Assembly (NCBI GenBank): GCA_019873655.1
Contig: JAIOAU010000002.1
Location: 62,001-126,000 of the forward strand
DNA length: 64,000 nucleotides
Direction of reading: 5' to 3'
Source: Chloroflexota bacterium
GTDB lineage: Bacteria; Chloroflexota; Anaerolineae; Anaerolineales; Villigracilaceae
Shown: piece by piece, positions 41,225 through 48,628 of the stretch
How positions within the stretch are numbered: position 1 is the stretch's first letter
Layout of the letters: the number at the start of each line of letters is the position of its first letter
The notes under the pieces: model-generated
Seen by the model: the letters and a program-made list of their open reading frames with translations, nothing else
What the model was told of the DNA's origin: nothing
Database searches by the model: none
Made by a program: the position numbers and the translations under genes

Positions 41225-42529
41225 ATGGAAACGTCCGCTTCTCTCGAGATTCAGCCTATTTCTCATCCTTTGCGCGCGGTCGTGCGCGTGCCGGGGTCGA
41301 AGTCTCTCACCAACCGCGCCCTGTTGATGGCCGCCCTGGCCGAGGGGACGACCTGTCTGACGAATGCCTTGTTCTCGGACGACACCCTCTATTTCGCCGA
41401 TTCTCTCCAGCGGCTGGGGTTTTGCGTTCATTTGGACAAGGCCTCCCGGAAGATTGCCGTCTATGGGCAGGGAGGGGACATCCCGGCCCGGCGCGCCGCC
41501 CTCTTCGTCGGCAACGCCGGCACCGCTGCCCGCTTTCTGACCGCCTTCCTGACCCTGGGCCAGGGGGAGTTTGTCCTGGACGGCGACGCCCGCCTGCGCG
41601 AGCGGCCGATAGGCGATTTGATCGCCGCCCTGAGCCAATGGGGGGCGACGATCTCGGCGGCGGATTCTGCGGCGGAGGGGACGCGGCCGTCTCGCCTGCC
41701 TGTGCGGATCGCTGCGTCCGGCCTGGCCGGCGGCCGGGCGTTGGTGTCGGGAGATGTGTCCAGCCAGTTTCTTTCGGCTTTGTTGATGACCGCGCCGTAT
41801 GCGCGCGCCCCGGTCGAGATTCTCCTGACCACGCCGTTGAGTTCCAGGCCCTATGTAACGATGACTCTGAAGATGATGGCCGACTTTGGGGTGAACGTGG
41901 ACCAGCAGGACGAGCGGCGCTTCCGGGTCGAACCGGGACGTTACCGCTCCCTGTCGGAATACCTCATCGAGGCAGACGCCTCCGCCGCCTCGTATTTCTT
42001 CGCCGCGCCCTTGCTCTTGGGCGGTTCGCTGCGGGTGGAGGGAATCAACCGCTCTTCGATCCAGGGCGACATCGCTTTCCTGGACATTCTCCAGGAGATG
42101 GGCGGGAGGGTGATCGCCGGGCCGGATTTCATCGAGACGCGCCGCGGCCCATTTTTGCGCGGCGTGGACGTCGATCTGCGTCATCTGCCCGATACGGCCC
42201 CGACCCTGGCCGTCCTCGCTCCCTTTGCCTCGACCCCGACGCGCATCCGCGGCATCGCTTCGGCGCGCCTGAAAGAGTGCGACCGCATTGCAGCCGTTTG
42301 CGCTGAGTTGACGCGCTTGGGCGTCCGGGCAGAGCCGCGCGAGGACGGCATGACCATCTGGCCGTGCGCTTCGTTCCGGCCGGCTTGTGTGCAGACGTAC
42401 AACGACCATCGCATGGCGATGGCTTTTGCCCTGCTCGGCTTGCGCGTGGGCGGAATCCGCATCGAAAACCCCGGCTGCGTTTCGAAGACGTTTCCAGATT
42501 ATTTTGCCGTCCTGGAGGCTTTACGATGA
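41225..42529 (+). CDS. aroA: 3-phosphoshikimate 1-carboxyvinyltransferase (EPSP synthase)
   Basis: A 434-residue enzyme of the sixth shikimate step. Motifs: VPGSKSLTNRALLMAALAEG near 22-41, the PEP loop GNAGTAARFLTAF near 96 (with Ala in place of the usual Met/Thr after GTA), SSQFLSALLM, RLKECDRIAA and YNDHRMAMAFALLG. The GNAGTA loop and the unusual following Ala are relevant to inhibitor sensitivity class but not decisive. Ends in an ATGA overlap with aroE. Confidence 0.96.
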   Translation: METSASLEIQPISHPLRAVVRVPGSKSLTNRALLMAALAEGTTCLTNALFSDDTLYFADSLQRLGFCVHLDKASRKIAVYGQGGDIPARRAALFVGNAGTAARFLTAFLTLGQGEFVLDGDARLRERPIGDLIAALSQWGATISAADSAAEGTRPSRLPVRIAASGLAGGRALVSGDVSSQFLSALLMTAPYARAPVEILLTTPLSSRPYVTMTLKMMADFGVNVDQQDERRFRVEPGRYRSLSEYLIEADASAASYFFAAPLLLGGSLRVEGINRSSIQGDIAFLDILQEMGGRVIAGPDFIETRRGPFLRGVDVDLRHLPDTAPTLAVLAPFASTPTRIRGIASARLKECDRIAAVCAELTRLGVRAEPREDGMTIWPCASFRPACVQTYNDHRMAMAFALLGLRVGGIRIENPGCVSKTFPDYFAVLEALR

Positions 42530-43383
42530 TTCGTTTGGGATTGACCGGCTATCCGCTGGCGCACAGCCTTTCTCCCCGCCTGCACATGGCCGCCCTGACG
42601 GCCTGCGGCTTGGAAGGCGAATACCGGCTCTATCCGGTTGCGCCGGACGACAAGCAGGCATTGCAGGCGCTGACCGCCCGCCTGCGTTCCGGCGAGTTGA
42701 CCGGGCTGAACGTCACCCTGCCTCACAAGCAGAACGTGCTGCCCTTTTTGGATGAGTTGACCCCCGAAGCGCGGGCGATCGGGGCGGTCAATACCCTGTA
42801 TCTTCGGAAGGGACGCTTGATCGGACACAATACCGACGCGGCAGGCTTTCGGGCGGATATGGGGCGTCTGTTCGTCTGCCCGCCGCCCGAAAAGCGGGCG
42901 CTCGTCATCGGTTCGGGGGGCGGGGCGCGGGCGGTGGTGTATGTCCTGCTTCGAGACGGCTGGGAGGTGACGGTGGCGGCTCTGTTGCTCGATCAGGCCG
43001 AGGCGTTGGCCGAGTCGTTGGGCCGGGCGGCAGGCGGCGGGTCCGTGCGGGTCATCCCGGCGGAGACCGGGGCGATTCGGGCGGCCGCCTCCTCCCTGGC
43101 GTTGATCGTCAACGCCTCGCCGGTGGGCATGACGCCTCATCACCAGGCCATGCCCTGGCCGGAGGAAGCGCCGTTCCCGCCGGGCGCGGCGGTTTACGAC
43201 TTGGTCTATCATCCCCGCGAGACGCGTTTGGCGCGCGCCGCCCGCCGGGCCGGTTTGAAAGCCCTCACGGGGCTGGGCATGCTGGTGGAACAGGCCGCCC
43301 TGGCTTTCGAATGCTGGACGGGAACGAGCGCGCCGCGCGCCGCGATGTTTGCTTCGGTGGAGGAAATATGTTGCGTTACCTGA
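42526..43383 (+). CDS. aroE: Shikimate dehydrogenase
   Basis: A 285-residue NADP enzyme reducing 3-dehydroshikimate. It has the substrate SxS site HSLSPRLHMAA at 14-24, NVTLPHKQNV with catalytic Lys near 67, GAVNTLY, NTDAAGF and the NADP loop GSGGGARAVVYVL near 127. The C-terminal GLGMLVEQAALAFECWTG is canonical. Its end overlaps aroC by 16 nt. Confidence 0.96.
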   Translation: MIRLGLTGYPLAHSLSPRLHMAALTACGLEGEYRLYPVAPDDKQALQALTARLRSGELTGLNVTLPHKQNVLPFLDELTPEARAIGAVNTLYLRKGRLIGHNTDAAGFRADMGRLFVCPPPEKRALVIGSGGGARAVVYVLLRDGWEVTVAALLLDQAEALAESLGRAAGGGSVRVIPAETGAIRAAASSLALIVNASPVGMTPHHQAMPWPEEAPFPPGAAVYDLVYHPRETRLARAARRAGLKALTGLGMLVEQAALAFECWTGTSAPRAAMFASVEEICCVT

Positions 43384-44540
43384 CCGCTGGCGAATCGCAC
43401 GGCGAGGCGCTGACGGCCATCCTGGACGGAATGCCCGCCGGCCTGCCGCTGGACCCCGCCGTGATCGAGCGCGACCTGGCCCGCCGCCGGCGGGGGTACG
43501 GCGCGGGGGCGCGCATGGGGATCGAGGACGATCGCGTGCGCATCCTGGGCGGGGTGATGGGCGGCCAGACGACCGGCGCGCCGATTGCCTTGCTGGCGAC
43601 CAACGCCGATCACGCCAACTGGAAAGGCCGCGCCGTCGCGCCGCTGACCGTTCCCCGCCCCGGCCACGCCGACCTGACCGGCGCGCTGAAATACGGCTAC
43701 CGCGATCTGCGTCCGGCCCTGGAGCGCGCCTCGGCGCGCGAAACGGCCATGCGGGTGGCGGTCGGCGCGATCTGCAAGCAGTTCCTGGCTCAATTTGGCC
43801 TGCGCGTGGGCGGGTACGTCTGTGCCATCGGCGGCGAAGAAGCAGATCTGACGGGCATGCCTTATTTTGAGCGATTCGAACGCGCCGAGGCCAGCGAGGT
43901 GCGCTGCCCCGATGAGCAGGCCGGACGGCGCATGAAGGCCAGAATCGCGGCGGCCATCGAACAGGGCGACACGCTGGGCGGCGTGATCGAGGTTGTGGTT
44001 TTGGGCGCGCCAGCCGGCCTGGGCGCTTACGCTCAATGGGATCGCCGCCTGGACGCCCGCCTGGGAGCGGCGGTCTTGAGCGTGCCGGCGGTCAAGGGCG
44101 TGGAACTGGGCCAGGCGTGGGAAAACGCTCGCCTGTCGGGGACGCAGGCGCAGGACGCCATCCGCTTCGAGGGGCAGACCATCGTCCGGCCGACCAATCG
44201 GGCCGGCGGCCTGGAGGGCGGGATCACGAACGGACAGCCGCTGGTCGTCCGGGCGGCGATGAAGCCGATCGCCAGCACCCGTCAGCCCCAGCCGACGGTG
44301 GACCTGGCGGCAGGGGAGGAGACGTCGAGCCGCTACGAACGCTCGGACGACTGCCCGCTGCCGCGCGCCGTGCCGGTCGTGGAGGCAATGGCGGCCTATG
44401 TGCTGGCCGAGGCGTTGATCGAAAAACTGGGCGGCGACTCGCTGGAGGAAATGAAAGCGCGCTTCGCCGCTCTGCGCAGGCCGCGGCGGGACGACCTTCC
44501 GATGGACAACACGCCGCACATCTGGTGGGAGGCGGGATGA
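43368..44540 (+). CDS. aroC: Chorismate synthase
   Basis: A 390-residue enzyme making chorismate from EPSP with reduced FMN. The N-terminal YLTAGESHGEAL, the RRRRGYGAGARM-like segment near 42, RPGHADLTGALKYGYRDLRP near 105, ERASARETA and the C-terminal RYERSDDCPLPRAVPVVEAM are present. ATG 43368 has GGAGGAAAT upstream. Overlaps aroE and the aroKB fusion. Confidence 0.97.
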   Translation: MLRYLTAGESHGEALTAILDGMPAGLPLDPAVIERDLARRRRGYGAGARMGIEDDRVRILGGVMGGQTTGAPIALLATNADHANWKGRAVAPLTVPRPGHADLTGALKYGYRDLRPALERASARETAMRVAVGAICKQFLAQFGLRVGGYVCAIGGEEADLTGMPYFERFERAEASEVRCPDEQAGRRMKARIAAAIEQGDTLGGVIEVVVLGAPAGLGAYAQWDRRLDARLGAAVLSVPAVKGVELGQAWENARLSGTQAQDAIRFEGQTIVRPTNRAGGLEGGITNGQPLVVRAAMKPIASTRQPQPTVDLAAGEETSSRYERSDDCPLPRAVPVVEAMAAYVLAEALIEKLGGDSLEEMKARFAALRRPRRDDLPMDNTPHIWWEAG

Positions 44541-46087
44541 TGCACATTTTTCTCTATGGGCCGCCGGGGGCAGGCAAATCCACGGTCGGGCGCAGGCTGG
44601 CGGCGGCGTTGGACTTGCCCTTCGTCGATTTGGACGCCGAAATCGAGCAGGCCGCCGGGCGGACGATAGCCGCCGTCATGGCCGCGGAGGGAGAGGCAGC
44701 CTTCCGCGACCTGGAATCGGCCGCGCTCGCGAGGGCCGCTGCCGGGCCGGCGAGCGTCGTGGCCTTGGGGGGCGGCGCTTTGTTGCGGGAGGCCAATCGG
44801 CGGCTGGCGGAGACGAGCGGACAGGTGGTCTTTTTGCAGGCCGAGGAGACGGAACTGGTGGCGCGGCTGCGCGCTGCGCCGGAGGAGCGCCCGCTCCTGG
44901 CTGGGGATGCCGCGCGCCAGATGGCCTCTCTGCTGGAGCGCCGCCGTGAGCATTACGCCTCTTTCGCTCTGCGCGTCGCCAGTCGAGACGACCCCGAAAC
45001 CGTCGCCTGGGACATTCAGAGGCAATTGGGGCGCTTTTGCCTGCGCGCCGCCGGCGCTCGATGCGACTTGCTCGTCCAGCCGGGCGGACTTGCCGACGCC
45101 GGGAGACTGCTGGCCGAAAGGGGGCTGCGGGGGCCGGTTGCCCTGGTCAGCGACGCCCGTGTTGCGGCCTTGTACGCCGGGAGGGCGGCGGCCTCTCTGG
45201 AGGAATCCGGCTATTCCACTTGCTTGTTGACCTTTCCGCCGGGCGAGGAGAACAAGACCGTCGCTGCGCTGCTGGATTTGTGGAACGGTTTTCTGGCTGC
45301 CGGCCTCGACCGGCGCAGCGTGGTCGTCGCCCTGGGGGGCGGCGTGACCAGCGACCTGGCCGGTTTTGCCGCCGCGACGTACCTGCGCGGCTGCGCCTGG
45401 GTCGTTCTCCCCACCTCGCTGCTGGCCATGGCCGACGCCGCCATAGGCGGGAAGACGGCCTGCGACTTGCCTCAGGGAAAGAATCTGGTGGGAGCCTTCC
45501 ATTTGCCGAGGCTGGTTTTGGCCGATCCGGAGGTCCTGGCCACCTTGCCGGAGGAGGAAATCCGCTGCGGCCTGGCCGAGGTGGTGAAGGCGGGCGTGAT
45601 TGCCGACCCTGGCCTGTTGGCCCTTTGCGGCGCGGGCTACGAGGAAGTGAAGAGCAGGCTGGGGGAGGTCGTGCGGCGGGCGGCGGCCGTCAAAGTGAGG
45701 ATCGTCGCCGCCGATTTCTTCGAGCGGGGAGGGCGCGAGGCGCTGAATGTAGGGCATACCGTCGGGCATGCGCTGGAGGCGGCGAGCGGCTACCGCCTGA
45801 GGCACGGCCAGGCTGTGGCCATCGGGTTGGTCGTCGAGGCCAGGCTGGCGGAGCGGCTGGGACTGGCGGAGAAGGGGCTGGCGGAGCAAATCGCGGCGAT
45901 TCTTCTGGGGCTGGGGCTGCCGGTCAAGATTCCAGACGGTCTTCCGCGCTCGCGTCTTTTGCAGGCCATGGAATTCGACAAGAAGAAATCGGGCGGCGTG
46001 CTGCGTTTCGCGCTGCCCATCCGGCTGGGCGAGGTGCAGCCCGGCGTAACGGTGGAGAATCTGGCGACATTCTTCGAGGAGGTGTGA
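44537..46087 (+). CDS. aroKB: Fused shikimate kinase / 3-dehydroquinate synthase
   Basis: A 516-residue bifunctional protein. AroK occupies about 1-165 (Walker A LYGPPGAGKSTVGRRLA, substrate site FVDLDAEIEQ, GGGALL, and the lid RAAPEERPLL). AroB occupies about 175-516 (VVALGGGVTSDLAGFAAATY, VLPTSLLAMADAAIGGKTA, GKNLVGAFH, NVGHTVGHALEA). Two separate steps, five and two of the shikimate pathway, are thus on one chain. The ATG at 44537 overlaps the aroC stop; an ATG one codon later is equally possible. The longer open frame upstream is an antiparallel or out-of-frame read of aroC. Confidence 0.95.
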   Translation: MMHIFLYGPPGAGKSTVGRRLAAALDLPFVDLDAEIEQAAGRTIAAVMAAEGEAAFRDLESAALARAAAGPASVVALGGGALLREANRRLAETSGQVVFLQAEETELVARLRAAPEERPLLAGDAARQMASLLERRREHYASFALRVASRDDPETVAWDIQRQLGRFCLRAAGARCDLLVQPGGLADAGRLLAERGLRGPVALVSDARVAALYAGRAAASLEESGYSTCLLTFPPGEENKTVAALLDLWNGFLAAGLDRRSVVVALGGGVTSDLAGFAAATYLRGCAWVVLPTSLLAMADAAIGGKTACDLPQGKNLVGAFHLPRLVLADPEVLATLPEEEIRCGLAEVVKAGVIADPGLLALCGAGYEEVKSRLGEVVRRAAAVKVRIVAADFFERGGREALNVGHTVGHALEAASGYRLRHGQAVAIGLVVEARLAERLGLAEKGLAEQIAAILLGLGLPVKIPDGLPRSRLLQAMEFDKKKSGGVLRFALPIRLGEVQPGVTVENLATFFEEV

Positions 46088-46088
46088 G

Positions 46089-46535
46089 GTGACTGCGATC
46101 TTGGTTTTGCACGGGCCCAATCTCGATTTGCTCGGCGAGCGGGAGCCAGAGGTCTATGGGAGGCTGACGTTGGAAGAAATCAATGCACGGCTGACGGCGT
46201 TGGGTCAGGAACTGGGGGTCGAGGTGCGGTGCGCGCAATCGAATCATGAGGGCGTTCTGATCGAGGCGTTGCACGACGCCCGCGCCTGGGCGGCGGGCGT
46301 CGTGTTCAATCCGGGCGGGTACACCCACACGTCCGTAGCCTTGCGGGATGCAGTGGCTGCTATTGGCCTCCCGGTCGTGGAGGTGCATCTTTCGAATATC
46401 GAGGGGCGCGAGGAATTCCGACGCGTTTCGCTTCTGGCGCCCGTCTGCCGGGGCAAGGTCGCCGGCTTCGGATGGCGGTCATACGAGTTGGGGCTCCGGG
46501 CGCTTGCGGCGATCGCCGCCGAGTCCGGTTCTTGA
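46089..46535 (+). CDS. aroQ: Type II 3-dehydroquinate dehydratase
   Basis: A 148-residue dodecameric dehydroquinase. The signature LVLHGPNLDLLGEREPEVYG at 4-23 contains the catalytic Tyr, then SNHEGVLIEALHDA, NPGGYTHTSVALRDA and VEVHLSNIEGREEFRR. It starts with GTG one nt after the aroKB stop. Last gene of the operon, followed by a palindromic terminator-like stem. Confidence 0.97.
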   Translation: MTAILVLHGPNLDLLGEREPEVYGRLTLEEINARLTALGQELGVEVRCAQSNHEGVLIEALHDARAWAAGVVFNPGGYTHTSVALRDAVAAIGLPVVEVHLSNIEGREEFRRVSLLAPVCRGKVAGFGWRSYELGLRALAAIAAESGS

Positions 46536-46567
46536 TTCTCAGACAAGCGCCGCCCGAAAAAAGCGCG

Positions 46568-46590
46568 CGAACCGGCCGGTTCGTTTGCTG
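46568..46590 (+). terminator. Possible terminator after the aro operon
   Basis: A perfect 16-nt palindrome CGAACCGG-CCGGTTCG (46568-46583) followed by TTTGCTG. The zero-length loop would open by a few bases. The weak T-run makes this moderate. Confidence 0.5.
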
Positions 46591-46623
46591 TTATACTACA
46601 GTTTTTGAAATCAGCCCACCACA

Positions 46624-46680
46624 GATGCAGCGGCGTAAAACGATCCGCCGCCCGACGGTCGTCATAGACCTGGGTTCATT
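46624..46680 (+). pseudogene. Remnant of a tyrA copy
   Basis: About 57 nt reading MQRRKTIRRPTVVIDLGS match codons of the intact tyrA ([19 protein letters not shown], at 40588-40644) with one codon missing and a few changes, mostly third-position. Similarity stops abruptly on both sides. It lies between the end of the aro operon and the lipoprotein gene on the other strand. It looks like a left-over of a duplication or recombination. Confidence 0.7.
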
Positions 46681-46700
46681 GGAATGGCTTGGGAAGGTTG

Positions 46701-48173
46701 TCAGGGCTGCCAGTGGAATTCCAGCCGATCAAGCGCGTGCCAGGATGCGGTTTCCATCCCCGGGAATTGGGAAAGGTCGTATTCGGCGATGATTTCCTGC
46801 CCGCTTTGCAGGGAACGGATGCGTAGGCGCATGATGGGCGGCTGGTAGGTCGGGGTAGGGGTCGACTGCCGGGTGCCCTGGGGCGTCGGCGTGTTCCCTT
46901 CGATTGGCGGGAACGTGGCACTGGGAGCCAGAGTCAGGGTCGGGCGAATCGTCCCAGCCAGGGTGGGGGTTGGGGTGCGGATCGAGCCGACCTCCAGGGT
47001 GACAATGGTCATGTACCAGGCTTGGTCCGGGGAGACCGTCAGCAGCCGTTCGTTGTTGAGGTTGGACCGGCCGATCGTGACCGGAAGCGATGTGACATCT
47101 GCCAGGATGGTGTAGGCGCTTTGTTCGGTTTGATTGTTGTAAGAGACGAATCCGGACAGCAGTACCCGGTCGTCGAGGAAGATTACCCTGGTATCCCGCT
47201 GGCCGAAGGCAGCTGTGTTCAGTTGCGGGTCCAACTGCGCTAGGACCACCCGGTTGGCGAGCAAGGCTTGCAGATCCCATGTCTCCAGGTCCGTCGGATG
47301 GGCTGGCAGGGGAGCCATGTTCAGTTGCTTGGGGTAGTAGATGTCCTGGCCGGTCAGGAAGAACAGCATCCCATCGTCGATCCAAGCCTTGTAGAGCAGA
47401 TAGACGTCCAAGGGTGTTTCGCTGCCCGTGTCGAGGTCGATCGCCGCCCGCCGGCCGAAGTTGACCAGCGTATGCGTTCCGGGGATCCAGGTGGTCGGGC
47501 CTTCGACTCCCGCGACGGTTGTTTCCGTCCTGTCGACCATCTTGACGACGTAGGCCTCCTGGTCCAAGCTGCTGTAGAAGGTCTGATAGTAGACGTACTG
47601 ACCATCGTCCGACCAGCGGACTTCGGTGAGGAAATTATCGACCAGGCCCGAGGCGCGATAGTCGGTGTGGATAATAATGCCCGCATACGGGCTGACCTCG
47701 GTGAATGCCTGTAGGTGGGTCTGCCCCTGGATTGAGGAGAGTGCATGGATGCTCAGCAGGGTCGTTTCTCCAGAGTTAACATCCAGGCGGCGGAGCTGCA
47801 GGTAGCCGTTTGCCGCCTCCGAGTAGAGGATCGACGAGCCGTCGGGAGACCAGTAGAAGGATGTGTGTTCCTCTGACTGGAGCGGCGTCTGCGAGATGAT
47901 CTGGGCGCGGAAGAAATCGCCAATGACCAGGCAGGTGGGGGTGCCAGTCGAGCAGCCGCTGGTTGCGACGAAAGCTACCAGGAGCGTGCCGCCCCCCATC
48001 GGCGTGGGAGTCGGCGTCAGCGTGACGGTGGAGGTGGGCGTCAGGGTGGGAGTCCCCCTTGCCAAACCGGTAGGGGTGGATGCGAGCGCCGTGGTCGGTT
48101 GGGGCGTCGCAGGAACCTGCTGGCAGGAAGCCAGCAAAATCAGGATGAACAAGAACAAAACGATTCTCTTCAT
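46701..48173 (-). CDS. Secreted lipoprotein with probable beta-propeller domain
   Basis: A 490-residue lipoprotein. The signal MKRIVLFLFILILLASC ends in lipobox LLASC, followed by a Thr/Pro linker (about 20-60). The body has propeller-like segments such as SFYWSPDGSSILYSEAANGY and VRWSDDGQYVYYQTF, recalling TolB/WD40-like blades. A second Thr/Pro linker near 410-455 precedes a short end domain. I start at the ATG at 48173, which has GAGG 5 nt upstream. Probably outside the cell, anchored to the membrane; function unknown. Confidence 0.75.
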   Translation of the reverse strand: MKRIVLFLFILILLASCQQVPATPQPTTALASTPTGLARGTPTLTPTSTVTLTPTPTPMGGGTLLVAFVATSGCSTGTPTCLVIGDFFRAQIISQTPLQSEEHTSFYWSPDGSSILYSEAANGYLQLRRLDVNSGETTLLSIHALSSIQGQTHLQAFTEVSPYAGIIIHTDYRASGLVDNFLTEVRWSDDGQYVYYQTFYSSLDQEAYVVKMVDRTETTVAGVEGPTTWIPGTHTLVNFGRRAAIDLDTGSETPLDVYLLYKAWIDDGMLFFLTGQDIYYPKQLNMAPLPAHPTDLETWDLQALLANRVVLAQLDPQLNTAAFGQRDTRVIFLDDRVLLSGFVSYNNQTEQSAYTILADVTSLPVTIGRSNLNNERLLTVSPDQAWYMTIVTLEVGSIRTPTPTLAGTIRPTLTLAPSATFPPIEGNTPTPQGTRQSTPTPTYQPPIMRLRIRSLQSGQEIIAEYDLSQFPGMETASWHALDRLEFHWQP

Positions 48174-48304
48174 AGTTTCCTCGATCAAGGCCAGGGCGGC
48201 AGGCCCCGGACGCGGATCTGACTGGGTAGGAAATAGGAATACTTATGTAAAAGTATGATTGTTTCTGTGAAAATTGCGTTTACAGTCCTCCCTTCCACGT
48301 AATC

Positions 48305-48451
48305 TTATCGAACAACGGGCGTCCAGTCGTCGCCAGCAAACTTGCATTCTAACTGGACGGCAAAGAAGTCCACTTTACCATGTTCCAGATTGGAGCGTAT
48401 GCGCAAGGCATTTTCGCCATCGGGCAGACGTCGGAACTCCACGATTCGCAT
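48305..48451 (-). pseudogene. Truncated DUF7718-like protein remnant
   Basis: A 48-codon frame too short for usual calling: MRIVEFRRLPDGENALRIRS at the start and ending WTPVVR then TAA. The pattern ExxxLxxGKVxxFxVQxE and WxPVVR resembles a small family in which PVVR is followed by YDTAHG and a His/Asp tail. Here a stop codon replaces the Tyr. No good ribosome site. The 440-nt stretch 48174-48628 holds this remnant, the terminator at 48575, and nothing else I can support. Confidence 0.45.
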
Positions 48452-48574
48452 GAAGCCATTCCCGTTCTACTTCCAAGCACAATTCGACCGCCGCGAGTGA
48501 CGTTAAATTTTTGGGTCATGGACCCATCTTTTGATGTCTCAATTATGCACCAAATGAATCTATGTGACAAGCAC

Positions 48575-48606
48575 AAAAAGGGCGGCAAGCCGGAAGCCCG
48601 CCGCCC
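48575..48606 (-). terminator. Terminator of the glyA-gcvT gene
   Basis: On the minus strand a 7-bp GGGCGGC/GCCGCCC stem is followed by TTTTTG, 22 nt past the stop at 48629. Confidence 0.85.
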
Positions 48607-48628
48607 ACTTTTCTCTGCTCTCTATTCC

